Positions 9,880-20,811 of a stretch of DNA of 34,557 nt are shown one piece after another. The notes below the pieces were generated by a model, which worked only from the letters and a program-made list of their open reading frames with translations, did not search any database and was not told the DNA's origin. Where the stretch lies: assembly GCA_015499985.1 (NCBI GenBank), contig JAAAUF010000418.1:1-34557 (forward strand), written 5' to 3'. The translations under genes were made by a program, and so were the position numbers. The DNA comes from Haplosporangium gracile (Eukaryota > Mortierellomycota > Mortierellomycetes > Mortierellales > Mortierellaceae). Each line of letters begins with the position of its first letter. The stretch's first letter is position 1.

Positions 9880-11840
9880 TTGCGCTGACTCAACCTTAAT
9901 CTATGCTCACCCTATCTCTCTTTCGTATGCATATGTTTACTAAATTATACCCTTCCATCTACACCCATGTTTCCTTTCTCTTTTATTCTTTTTTTGCGCA
10001 TTGGGAACTCTGGGATAAGACCACAAGAGCTATTCGAATGATTATGTGGCGATGCTGTTGAAGAAGCTCGTTCGTTACGATTTGGTTTCATTCCAAATAA
10101 CAAAAGGCAAAAAAAATGAGGACTGTGCGGGAAAGGAGGAGCCGACCCGATGGGGTGTTGTCTCTCCTGTCTGATTGTTTTTTTTTTAACTTAGTTCGCC
10201 TCTGCTTTTGCGCCAAACCTACTTTTTCCATTGTTTTCGTTTTCCGAGCCAAACCCTCCCACCCCCTTCTTTTCTACCTTCCCCTCATTTATTCATTCAC
10301 TCATATTTGCTCACTCTTTTTTTTTCGCTATTCCACACAGGCATTAAGGAAACCAAGTCCCGAAATTAGATGCATGGCTCGTATCAAAATGAATGTAACC
10401 TTTGGGTGATTTGTTCTTGCAGCCCTGGAGGGGAGAGCCAATGGAGAGGCGGACAGACCGGCAGGCAGTCAGGCGGACAAGCGCGTTGGTAGTTGAGCTG
10501 GGCTCGGTCGGCAAAGAGATACCAACAGCTCCTATCCCTTTCATTCAGTTGAATCTTTTCCTCTTTTCCCCCTCTCACTCCTTTGATCCGTCAGTGCCAT
10601 GCGGAGACGTGTTCTTATTTTTGAACTCCTTCACCCTCCATGAACACTCCCGGAGTCGTCAAGAGTGACGTGACAGCACGAAAATGAAATAAAAGCGGAC
10701 TCATAGAATTGATTCTAGCGTAGAAAATGAAATGAACGAAACTCTCTAGAGTGAGCAAATCCACCGCTACTGATTGTTCTATTAGCATGGTCCACTGATT
10801 ATGCGTCGTGCGCCTTCATGTTCCTCTTTTAGTCGAACTTGTTTTTGTCGTCGTTGTTGTTGTGGGTTGAGCAACAAAGGGAGAGGAGGGCATGCCCTTT
10901 TCAACTTTTTCTGAAGGAGAGGAACAATGATACGGAGGCTGTGGTATTGTCTTTCCCTCCTTTCTTTCATTCCATCTTCTCTTTGAGTTTTTTTGGGGAT
11001 CTAAGCAAACCATAAACATACAGACGGCGTTTCTATGTCGAAACCTTCTTCAAAGGGCTATTTTCAATCATAATGAGAGGGCGGAGAAGCAGAAAGGGTG
11101 TAGATCTTCGCTCTGCTAGCGTACAATTGGGTCCGGTACCCCATACGATAAAAGGGTTAACGATTACCGGTTTTATGTTTTTATTGTTGAGAGTGTGTGT
11201 ACTGGTGTATGTATGTGTAGACGTCAACAACGAATATTTTAATGTTGGGAGGAAGTGAACATCGACTTGGACGACAACAATAGCATGACTTGCGTGGTTG
11301 GTGTAACCCCTTGGTTATCCTTGGGGCGATGGTAAGTGAGTGAATAGAAAGGAGCAGAAGAGAAAGGGAACACAATCCAACGGTCAATCATGGAGAGGAA
11401 GCAAGGGGCACCAAAGCAACAGAACAAGAGAAGACGCTCAGTCACCCTCCTCCTTCGTACCTTCCCCCATCGAACCAAACAAACTCCGACAGACTGAATT
11501 ATCGTTTTGACTCTCCACTTTTGCCCTCCGCTTTACTCCACACTTTTCTCGTCCTTTTTCTTCTTCTTCCTTGCTTGTTCCTCTCCCACTTCCTCGTCTC
11601 TCTTTCACTTGTCTCTGTTTCCTTCTCGACCCTCTTGTAATCTTACCCACCCCTTCTTCTCATTCCCCATCACTTTGCTTTGCATTCACTCATTTCATTC
11701 CTTCACAACAACTTGCATTAACATTCACTCGTCCTTCTCTCTCGCACTCATTCAGCACTCCTTCTCTCCCACGCACGCCCACCCTCTCTTTGTCCATTCT
11801 ACCCCCCCTCCACTTACCACCATACTTCACACACAACAAA
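9880..11840. other. 2 kb intergenic region; plus-strand CT-rich promoter of the intact monooxygenase
   Basis: Only short low-complexity open frames are present. From about 11500 to 11840 the plus strand is strongly pyrimidine-rich, ending CACAACAAA just before the ATG at 11841, like the other promoters/5'UTRs in this window. The part from 9880 to 11400 shows nothing I can name. Confidence 0.5.
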
Positions 11841-14152
11841 ATGTCCTTAGTGCGCGATTTCGACGAAGAGGAGCCTGTGCGGTCATACCAAGCTGAGCTG
11901 GACTCTCCTTACTTTACGACAAATACCAAATTGCATGTACTTATCTCAGGAGCGGGAATTGCTGGTTTAATGCTCGCTATCTTGCTCGAGCATCTCGATA
12001 TTTCCTATGAGATTGTGGAGCGGTGTCGAGAGATGAAACCATTAGGTGGGTATTTGTGTGTATGTTGATATTGTTTCTCGCTCACTCACATCATGGATGG
12101 GGATGTGTGTGCTTGTGCCTGATGACCTTTTTTATGTCAGATTCATTTATTTTTGTTCCATCAGTCGATGGAAGAGAAAGAGGGAGCATACAGGACACGC
12201 TAACTAACAAACATTCCTCGCTTGCGCCCATTTTGAACTTCTCTTATTTAAAGGATCGGTGATGTGCCTGAATGCGAGCGTGCTACCGGTGTTTGACCAG
12301 CTGGGATTAACAAAAGAGATCTTGGCAGCATCAAAGCCCATCAGAGAGTTCAACTTTTTCCGAGGATCTATGAAGAGACTAGGCCAGTACTCTGACCACA
12401 CAGCCATCGAACGGTACCGTGCTTTGAACCATGATACTCTCTTGCTTGCTTCGTACGTTTCTCCCTAGTGACTTCATTTCCAACCATCTAACCCCAATGC
12501 GTCTTTTTCCCTTTCTTCTTTGCAAAATAGCGACGGATATGAACGCCTAGTGTTATCTCGTCCAAGGCTACACGAGATTCTGATGAGCAAGGTCCCTCCA
12601 GAAAAGATCCACATAGGAAAAAAGGTCAAGGCGCTGAATCAGAGCGAGGACGGGGTCGGACTTCGGTGCACAGACAAGACAGAGTTCTATGGTGACATCC
12701 TTGTCGGAGCAGACGGAGCCTACAGTGCCATCCGGCAGAACCTGTACTTCCAGCTGAAACAGAAGGGACTGTTGCCAGAGTCCGATACACGGACCCTGAG
12801 CAAAGGGTTTGTGTGTTTGGTCGGTGTCACGTCAGCGCTGGATCCTTCCTTCTTCCAGGGCATTGAAGAACAGTACTCCAGCGGGTCCGTCATGATTTCG
12901 GACAACTCACCATACACTGTAAGGCCGGGATAAAAAAAATGGAGTTGACGGGTTGTTCGTTCGTTCATGCAAATTGCTCAAAAAAGTGGAGATGGTCCAC
13001 CTACACACGCACACATATACGCACTAAATCCTGTTTTTTTGTTTGTTTGTTATTTTTTTTCTTTTCTTTTCTTTTCTTTCATTTCTTTCATTTCACCATT
13101 TTTTTTTACTTTACGAAAAGTGGAGTACATTCACGGTTCCCGACAACAAAATCTGCTGGAACGTGATTATCCAGCTATCGGAAAAAGAGTCGGAGGAGGC
13201 ACAGTTCAGGACATCAGAGTGGGGGCCCGAGACGAGCGACAAGATCCTGGGGCAGGTGGGCGATTACAAGACGCCGTTTGGGTCGCTAGGAGATCTCATC
13301 CGGGCGACACCACGGGAGTTGATCTCCCAGGTTTTTCTGGAGGATATTCTATACGAAACCTGGGCTCATGAACGCGTGGCGCTCATTGGCGATGGTACGC
13401 CTTTGTCTTTATTTTTTGTTAACGATGCAGTAACATGTGTCTTTGACTTGTACTTTTTTTATTCTCGCACTCACCAACTGACCGATCTGGTTTTTTTTTT
13501 TACTTTTCGGTCTGGCCTCACAGCTTGCCACAAGGTAAAGGATCTATATCGCGTTTGTTCGCCAAAATTTGTTGTATTTCACCAATGTACCAAAAAGACC
13601 ACAACATATTCACCACTGCTTTGTTTTTTTTTAATCCTCCCACAGTTGTTACCAAATGCGGGACAGGGGGCGGTGAATGCGATTCAGGATGCAGTCATTT
13701 TAGCAAACTGTTTGTATGAGATCAAGCCAAATCCAACACACGACAACCTCGTCCGTGCTCTCCAGACATACCGCGACGAACGGTATTCGCACGTCAAGAC
13801 CCAGCACTCTTCTAGTCAACTCAGTGCCAAGATCCAGCTCGGACATGTATGTTTTCTCTCATTTCTTCTTCACTTACTCGTTTTCCTCTTACTCGCTTGC
13901 TTATTCATTCCATTTGGACAATGTGTAAACCTTCTAATCTTGTCACCTTTTTTGTGTGAATGCGATTAGAACTTGGGAGAGAAGATGCTGCGGTACTTTA
14001 TATTGAACGTACTCCCGAAGAAGATGCAAATGAGGCAAGTGGTCAAGGATAGTGCATACTCACCCTTGGTCGCGTTCCTTCCCCATGTGCCCAGGCGTGG
14101 ATATGGCACTGTGCTTCCTCAAAGAGAATGGGTCCAAGTCGACAAGACATAG
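11841..14152 (+). CDS. FAD-dependent monooxygenase, PHBH/UbiH-like (486 aa, 7 exons)
   Basis: Exons 11841-12045, 12254-12452, 12531-12918, 13121-13394, 13524-13534, 13646-13846 and 13970-14152. All phases agree and total 1461 nt including TAG. The product is a class A flavoprotein monooxygenase: it would use FAD and NAD(P)H to hydroxylate an organic substrate, which the sequence does not identify. Motifs seen are HVLISGAGIAGL (GxGxxG, residues about 34-45), ILVGADGAYSAIR (the DG motif, about 190), and the GD motif IGDACHKLLPNAGQGAVNAIQDA, which is completed only by the 11-nt exon 5 (CTTGCCACAAG). There is no signal peptide or C-terminal membrane helix, so it is probably cytosolic. Length fits the family (400-500 aa). 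A decayed copy lies divergently at 8393-6680. No biosynthetic partners are adjacent, so a cluster role is not supported. Confidence 0.88.
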
Positions 14153-15921
14153 TACATGTCAGGAACTGACAAGCAGCGTTTGAAGATGATCGAAGGGCAT
14201 CATCGTCTACTTAATAAACAATAGTGCATGTCGCACCTTACATTTATTTTCCCTTCTTTCTATCCTTTTTTTTCTCTTGGAAGGAAGAAATGAACCAGAA
14301 AAAAAAAAAAAAAAAAGTCTGCCGATTTACACAGGGAAGAGATGGGCGTTTTTTTTTTCTTTGTCTCGGGGTGTAAACACAAATTGAAATATAGAGTACC
14401 CTGCATCATGAAAAATAACAAACAAAAAAACACAAAAAACACAACAAGCAACCCTGAAAAAACAAAAAAAAAAAATAATGATATGATGACCTGCAAAGGG
14501 AGATAGATTAATCTCCAGAACCACCAGGTGTGTCAATGCAATAAATGCGTTTTTCATCCTGTAGCTAGATGACTGATGTCCAACGCGTTGACGCGCTGAA
14601 GAAGATTGTTGAGACGCCTGCCCATTGACATGTGCTGTATAATGATATGCTCCCTTGATATCATTTCGTGTCTTGTTGAGGGTATGCCAGTTTTAGTGGA
14701 AGGGATGATGCGGCGTAAAGGTATTCAGGAGCATGTAGATGCGGAAAGGCGGTTGGGGGATGTGGCAGGCCGAGTGGCGGTCTGAAGAAGTTATTGTTAG
14801 TGACGCGATGCGACCAGGAGCGGAGGCGGGGTCGCGGTAGGGAGAATGTCATGAGCATGCTCGACCTCGATTCCATGGCTTTGCGAACTGTTGGCGATAC
14901 TAATTTTCCATGTGGATGTGGATGTGGATAATGGGTCGTCGTTTCGAAGGACAAATACCCAGGCACTGAAGGAGGGGCAGTTGGTCATAATGCTGGACCA
15001 ATAGATTAGAAGAGTTTTATAGTAAAAGGCCATCCAATTCCATCATTGAAACACACAAAGCCGTCGCTCCTGCGGAAAAAAGAGCCGCTCTATTGATATC
15101 TGCCAATAAACAGAAAACTCACTGCGTCACCAAAGAGATAACATAGCAAGGACAAACAACTTTCATGATATGGAGGACACTGGGGAAGGGAAAAAATGGT
15201 TGATTGGCAAACCGCTTCGACTTTTATGCTATAACATTGAATATTTCTTTTTTCATGACAAAAGTAAACGCCAGTTAACAGTAACCAAGCATACCTCGTG
15301 GCCCAGAGTGGGTATGAAGTTTATTGTTGACTCTCGGATCACTTGTTAAGAAAAACTGGCAAGGAAGGTAGTTTTTGTTGATCTATACACAGCCGCTCTT
15401 GCAACGAGCTTGTGCACTCAAGTCTCAACTTTTCTATTTCACGCCAAAAAAAAAATAATTAAACACTCTTTGGTCAGATACGTTACTTCTTACACATTGT
15501 CAAGTCACTGTCAATTGAAAAGTGTAATTTATTACACGAGTAGGTACAAGTAGACGTAGTTTCAAGGAGGTTCAAGTAGATAATCGGGAAACCTTGAGGG
15601 GTCGATCTATGGTTGTAAGGCTAACCTTGGGTCGTGAAGGTTTGATCGATTAACATGGAAAAAAAAGAATCAATGCGAACACAGATCTAACAACAGTAGA
15701 TGTGCGCAGTTGTATTTCTGTTCCGAAGAAATGGTAAGGTATTATGTGCAGGTCAAGGGGAGTAATCCAGTTGACTTGCTGTTCATTCTACTCTTGCTTT
15801 TGTGTTGTACCCCAGTCCATCTATTCTCCTGGCTTAAAAAGAAACCCTCTGTAGTAAATGGAATAAGAGGAGTGATGGTGAAATATACCTCCCCCCCCCC
15901 AAAAAAAAAAAAAGAAAAAAA
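14153..15921. other. 1.8 kb intergenic region with homopolymer tracts
   Basis: Holds the 3'UTR of the monooxygenase, then several A and T runs between 14260 and 14480. The sequence from about 14560 to 15700 has no supportable gene; minus-strand frames at 14661-15033 show no motif. A C-run followed by an A-run lies at about 15890-15913, immediately before F-box homology begins. Confidence 0.5.
14213..14218 (+). terminator. Probable polyadenylation signal AATAAA
   Basis: AATAAA 61 nt after the monooxygenase stop codon. Confidence 0.6.
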
Positions 15922-16600
15922 GCGGGAGGTCTTAGTGGTTGTCAAAATATCGACAGCAAGGCGGCTTAGGTTGCTTTGGTCGAGTGCGGAACTCTGGAGC
16001 ATTTGGAGGTTCAGTGGACAGTGAGAAATAATCGCCGAAAACTCTGTATTGATCTGCAGGACGCCGTAGACTCTCCGTGGGCTTGCACCAGGTTCTAGAC
16101 CCTGATGCTCATTGTTGTCATTCCTGACCGCCCGTTTCGCCATTTTCCACACTGCGAAGTGGCATACTACAACCGGCATCCTCCAATAACTCTAACTGCA
16201 GCGGAGACGCAGCAATTTGATTTACTTGAATTTTTCTATGAACAGGTAGAGAGGCTCATAGAGCTACGGCATTTGAGTCTAAAAGCCCTCCAGAAGGTCT
16301 CCGTCCGATCTCAACGCTTTATAGGCTCAACTCGTTCCCGGGACTGTTGGACCTAAAGAGCGCCACAACAGGTCGGCCAGGATATTTGCGTCTGCCGGGA
16401 GGGCTAACAAAGTTGGAGAAACTTGTGGGCCGCTCGCTACTATGACTGAGGAGACGAAGAGGACGGTTGGGATGGACGAAGTGGTATGGATGGAGCGCCA
16501 TTGGCCGGGACTAGAGGCCGCGCAGCTCTGTGGGAGAAGAACTCTGCTTCAGAGCCATTTCAATGACTACAGGAGAAAAGGCAGCAAAAGGGGCAGAAAT
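15922..16600 (+). pseudogene. 5'-truncated F-box/LRR-like pseudogene
   Basis: Nucleotide similarity to the last third of the intact gene at 16827-18791 begins at GCGGGAGGTC, matching about 18092 there. It continues through GAATATCGACAGCAAG-like, GGGCTTGCACCAGG-like and GTTGGGATGGACGA segments. Readable remnants are VIPDRPFRHF, ETQQFDLLEFFYEQ and VGMDEVVWMERHWPGLE, which parallel AIPDRPLHHL, ETQQFKDLESLYQQ and VGMDEVAWMNHHWPALE. Several stops and frameshifts separate the blocks, and the F-box end is missing. The left breakpoint sits on the C/A homopolymer. Confidence 0.8.
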
Positions 16601-16639
16601 TGGACCTCTGTGCATAGATCAAACAGTTCGTTTGGTGAA

Positions 16640-16826
16640 TGTCGGTCGCTGTTCTGATTGACGCGAAAATATATATCAAATTCAAGTTATCAGCGGCGGA
16701 CAAGCCACCTCCTATATCAGCCTATCCTCTCACACGCCCTTTTTCCTTTCTCTTTTATTTTTAAAACGCCAAGAACTTCAACAACTCCAGCTACATTGAG
16801 CCATTCACAACCACAACATCAACCCC
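16640..16826 (+). promoter_or_regulatory. Probable promoter and 5'UTR of the intact F-box gene
   Basis: Contains a CT-rich run with TTCCTTTCTCTTTTATTTTTA at about 16740-16763, then a CAAC-rich leader (CCACAACATCAACCCC) directly before the ATG. This matches the pattern upstream of other genes in the window. Confidence 0.45.
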
Positions 16827-18791
16827 ATGGTTCCTGCAACGACTCGCTTCTTCACCATGCCAGAGCTGGTCGCTCATCTGACTCAATTCCTCGACCATTC
16901 AGGAATCTCGAGGCTCATGCAGACCAGTCGATGCCTGCATCAACTATGCACCCCAGCACACTACTACAAAGTCTCAGCGTCCCATAAACACTTCGCACAC
17001 AACCTCTTCAGCGCCACAGACTCGATCCAGGCCTTCGCCAAGAATGTCCACCGTGTCCGGTACATCGATTTCAAGCGCCATGATATCGTCTACTACGTCA
17101 ATAGCGTCATTGCCTTCCTCAATATACCCGTAGCCCAACAGAACGCCGCCACTGTCACTACAATCGGACACCAACCAGCGGTTTCACAACCTGCGTGGCT
17201 CGCCCCACCGGACCCTCATATCTGTACCGTGCTGCCGATACCGCCCATGACGTTGTTGACGAAACTGAAACTTAACCTAGCTGGACGACGGAAGTGTGAG
17301 GATTGCTCGTACTATCTGCCAAGCTATCGGGATCCTAAGGCGACGCTCACCCAAGTTTGCTGGATTATCGACTTCAACCCTCACCTACTGGATCTATCAC
17401 TAAAACGAGCCATTATCAAGGATGTTCGGGATGCTCACCTTTTGGCGCGGTCGATTTCAGGACTGTCGAGACTGCAGAGCCTCTTCCTTGATCTATGGCA
17501 GTGGGGGGAAGAATTGACGGAAGTTGTGACGCAGAAAGCCGGGACGGACATTTTTTTTGCATGCTCGCCAACGCTTCAAAGTTTTAGCATTGTGTCGCAC
17601 TCGGAAGACCTGAGTGATAGCCTTGTGTTCGCGGACGATTATATTTTTGATCCACCGGGAACGCTCCAGCCGTGGGAGAAAAGTAACGAGGAGTGTGGAC
17701 TGACAATGACAACACCGACGCGACAGGGACCCCTAGAAGAATTGAAGAAGCTGCTACTCGGCCATTATCATGAGGAAGCCACAGAGGAGGCACTTCAATC
17801 GATGCTCCAGCACTGTCCCAATCTCACTACCATCGAGATGCCCGCCTTACTTGAGATAAACAATATTCGACAACTGGCAAAAGAACTTGTGCAGTACTGT
17901 CCAAAATTGAGCGACCTTTCCAGCGACGGGTTCAGCGGAGGAGGCGAGTCGACTCGACGACTGCTGGTTTGGATCCTGTGGGCGCTACCCCCGCAACAGG
18001 CCATCAGATTTCACTGCGGTGGGATCCCGTCATTCACTGTTCACGGCATGGACGACGCAGCATCTATTTTCCGGCGACACTCAAGAACGCTGCGGGAGAT
18101 CTTTCTGAATGGCTGTCAGAATATCGACAGCAAGACAATCCAGATGATTATGGTCGAGTGTGGGCCTCTGGAACGGTTGACTATTATGTGGTCGATAAAT
18201 GGGGATCAACAAAAGTCCTGCCTCAAGCTGGATGACGCTATCGAGTTTCCCTGGGCTTGTACCAGGATACAGGACCTGCGACTGACAATCGCCATCCCGG
18301 ACCGGCCATTGCATCATCTTGCCGATGGTGTGGCGCCCTATTACAAGCGATCACCTCCAACAATACTTTCTGTAGAGGAGACACAGCAGTTCAAAGACTT
18401 GGAGTCCCTTTACCAACAACTCGGGACACTGACAGAATTGGAGCGGCTGGGTTTGCGAGCCATCTTTTTCGATGCATCCGGCGACCGTGAGGTGTCTGGC
18501 GACTTTACAGTTAATACTTTTCCTGGCCTGTTTAGTCTCGGAAGGAAAAAATCGGGGTGGCCAGGATATCTGCACCTGTTGGGAGGGCTGACAAAGCTGA
18601 AGGAATTAAATGGATCAACCTGTCTGCTGACAGAGGAAACCGAAGTGACGGTTGGGATGGACGAGGTTGCATGGATGAATCATCATTGGCCCGCCTTGGA
18701 GAAAGCACACTTCGGCAAGGGAGGGCAAGCGTGCTCCGATGTGCTCGTCTGGTGGGAAGTCCACCAAAGACTAAAAGCATTACGGTTCTGA
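16827..18791 (+). CDS. F-box/leucine-rich-repeat-like protein (654 aa, single exon)
   Basis: One uninterrupted frame from ATG 16827 to TGA 18789-18791. Residues about 8-45 (FFTMPELVAHLTQFLDHSGI, then SRLMQTSRCLHQLC) fit an F-box-like helix set: 'LPELxxxIxxxLxxxxxxxLxxxxxxxLxxx'. The remainder has irregular leucine-rich segments (LTKLKLNLAG, LLDLSLKRAI, LSRLQSLFLDL, LERLTIMW, IQDLRLTIAI, LTELERLGLRA, LTKLKELNG), as in fungal F-box/LRR-like substrate receptors of SCF ubiquitin ligases. The SCF role is inference from the family; no partner is shown here. Broken relatives flank it on both sides in the same orientation, so this is the surviving member of a local tandem expansion. An upstream in-frame ATG is not needed: the ATG lies after a CAAC-rich leader. 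Confidence 0.8.
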   Translation: MVPATTRFFTMPELVAHLTQFLDHSGISRLMQTSRCLHQLCTPAHYYKVSASHKHFAHNLFSATDSIQAFAKNVHRVRYIDFKRHDIVYYVNSVIAFLNIPVAQQNAATVTTIGHQPAVSQPAWLAPPDPHICTVLPIPPMTLLTKLKLNLAGRRKCEDCSYYLPSYRDPKATLTQVCWIIDFNPHLLDLSLKRAIIKDVRDAHLLARSISGLSRLQSLFLDLWQWGEELTEVVTQKAGTDIFFACSPTLQSFSIVSHSEDLSDSLVFADDYIFDPPGTLQPWEKSNEECGLTMTTPTRQGPLEELKKLLLGHYHEEATEEALQSMLQHCPNLTTIEMPALLEINNIRQLAKELVQYCPKLSDLSSDGFSGGGESTRRLLVWILWALPPQQAIRFHCGGIPSFTVHGMDDAASIFRRHSRTLREIFLNGCQNIDSKTIQMIMVECGPLERLTIMWSINGDQQKSCLKLDDAIEFPWACTRIQDLRLTIAIPDRPLHHLADGVAPYYKRSPPTILSVEETQQFKDLESLYQQLGTLTELERLGLRAIFFDASGDREVSGDFTVNTFPGLFSLGRKKSGWPGYLHLLGGLTKLKELNGSTCLLTEETEVTVGMDEVAWMNHHWPALEKAHFGKGGQACSDVLVWWEVHQRLKALRF

Positions 18792-19609
18792 GTGTCAACC
18801 ATGGACCATAAAGAACGTGATTTTTATTTATTTGTTATGCTGTTCTTATGCACATATCGTAGCTTCCTTTTTTTTTGATATGGTTTGTCCACCGACATCA
18901 ACAGCAGCGACAAATGTCCTCCTTTTAATGTAAATGTTTCAGCGCGTTGGAGAATAAGTAAACCGCCATTAATCAAAAACCACAAACCGAACATCGTTTT
19001 TTTTTGTCATCTTTGCATGCGTCACACTATTGTTGAGGTCTTGTATTGGTGTATGTGCTGATACTGTCGCGGGTGTGGATGAAACTGGGGACTTACCAGC
19101 GGGTGAAGAAGGTGGAAGAATGAGTTGAGTGAGTTGAAAACGAAGCAAGGACAGAAAAAAAAAAAAATAAGGGCTATGAGTGAGCAAGAGAAGTGACAAC
19201 AGTGAGGAAATGCTTTTAGGGAAGACATTACCGTTTGGGGAGCGATGATGAAAGGCAAAGCGAAGGTTGATGTGCGTGGACGAAGGTCAAATGTAGCATG
19301 GTTTTTACGACGCATTACTGGGTGGCAAAACAAGCGATGTACAACATAGAGTCAGACAGAGCATAGGTGTATGCTAGCATAGATAATGGAAGGAGAACAG
19401 GTATGTGTGAACGTTTATTTAATTTCTCGTCCGGTGGACCACCACTCCAGCACACACCGGAAGGTGGCTGAAAACGCCAATTTTTGCACCTGAAGTAGAG
19501 CGGCGTGGTTCACTGACTTTTTGCTCGTAACTTTTGCAACCATCCCACACGCCCTCTCGTAAACCCAATGTGACATTCACTCGGACAACTTATATACATC
19601 GGCCTCCTC
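18792..19609. other. Intergenic region between F-box copies
   Basis: Includes the 3' flank of the intact F-box gene (T-rich, TTTTTATTTATTTG at about 18820) and the upstream region of the deleted copy. Minus-strand frames at 18969-19333 are Phe/Ser/His-rich low-complexity reads with no motif, so I call nothing. Confidence 0.4.
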
Positions 19610-20440
19610 ATGCAATCTGCAGCAACGACACAGTTCTTCGAGTTGCCAGAACTGGTAGCCCATCTCGCACATCGCTTTCTGGATCACAAAAGCATTTCTT
19701 GTCTGATGCGGACTAGCTGGCATCTGGACGCGTTCTACACCCCAGCACTGTTTTACAACGTCTACGCCGGCTACAAACCTAATATACAAACCGTACTCAG
19801 CTTCAGGGAGTCCATCAACGTCCTTGTCGGGAATGCGCACCTTATCCGAGAACTTGACTTGTACTATCTTGATATAATTTATTATCTCAATTGCGTGTTT
19901 GCGTACCAGGACGATTATTTGCCGGCACGCTCTGTACGAGGATTCAGGATCTGGCCTTGACAATTGCTATTCCGAGCTCCTAGAATAATCGGCAATCTCC
20001 AACCACACCACTCTCAGTAACAGTAGAAACAACAGCACAGTGTCAGTCCTTGGAAGCCCTGTACCGACAACTAGGCACACTCACAGAACTGGGACGATTA
20101 CATCTGCAAGCCATCTTTTATGATCCACATAGTTGCTGCCCCATACCTAACATTTATGAACTTGACTCATTTCCGGGGATGCATCTGAACCTTACACACG
20201 ATGAAAAGACAGGCGGCAGCAGCAGCAGCGGTGGTCGACCACAGGGGTACTTGCACTTACTGGGTGGACTGACAAAGCTGAAGGGACTGTTTGGGGTCGT
20301 CGCTCTCTCCGACAACAGAGGAGATAAAGGTGATGACTGGGATGGAGGAGGTGCAATGGGTGGATATGCATTGGCCTGTTCTTGGAAAAGGCATACTTCT
20401 TTAGGGATAAAGACAAGAAGTTGCTTTCGGAGCCTTTCAA
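19610..20440 (+). pseudogene. F-box/LRR-like copy with large internal deletion
   Basis: The N-terminus is preserved (MQSAATTQFFELPELVAHLA..., residues 1 to about 100) and aligns with the first about 97 residues of the intact gene, including FLDH, SxLMxTS and YYLN. It then jumps directly to sequence matching intact residues about 477 onward (CTRIQDLALTIAIP), in another frame. The first frame stops after 116 aa at 19960. A later frame continues with LYRQLGTLTELGRLHLQAIFYD and GYLHLLGGLTKLKG, matching the C-terminal end. About 375 codons are therefore missing. The first 116 aa could in theory be made as an F-box-only peptide. Confidence 0.8.
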
Positions 20441-20811
20441 AATGTTTCTACGGCAGCGTACTGGAAAAAAGGCCTTGTAACATATGGTGAGTATTTGAAG
20501 TAAAGTAAAGATCGCAATTTGGGACAACGTTTTTGAAAAATTATCTTTTTAATAAAAAGTAAAAAATTACGCGAAAGAAAAACGAGACTACGAAGCAAAA
20601 GAAAAACGAGACTACGAAGCAAAAGAAAAACGATAGAAAATATGGAAAGACGTCGAGAGCAGAAGTATAGGAACTATGTACAAGAGTTAACTAACAGCAA
20701 AAATAAAACGCGCAAACAAAACAAGCAGAATCCAATGCCATCCAGATGGGTATAAAACGGAGAGGAAGACGGATGGCTAATCAACCCTTTTTGACGTAAA
20801 GAAAGGTCTCA
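20441..20811. other. Intergenic: convergent 3' ends of the F-box copy and the MGA2-like gene
   Basis: A-rich on the plus strand. It contains the 24-bp tandem repeat listed separately and otherwise nothing recognisable. Confidence 0.5.
20573..20634. repeat. 24-bp tandem repeat, about 2.6 copies
   Basis: The unit is AAAAGAAAAACG followed by AGACTACGAAGC. Copies start at 20573 (first base differs), 20597 and 20621 (partial). Confidence 0.9.

Noticed and set aside
14661..15033. Minus-strand frames with Pro/His-rich content
   Set aside because: No domain and no coherent exon structure; treated as intergenic.
18969..19333. Possible small minus-strand gene between F-box copies
   Set aside because: Phe/Ser/His-rich frames over a CT-rich stretch with no conserved features; more likely non-coding.
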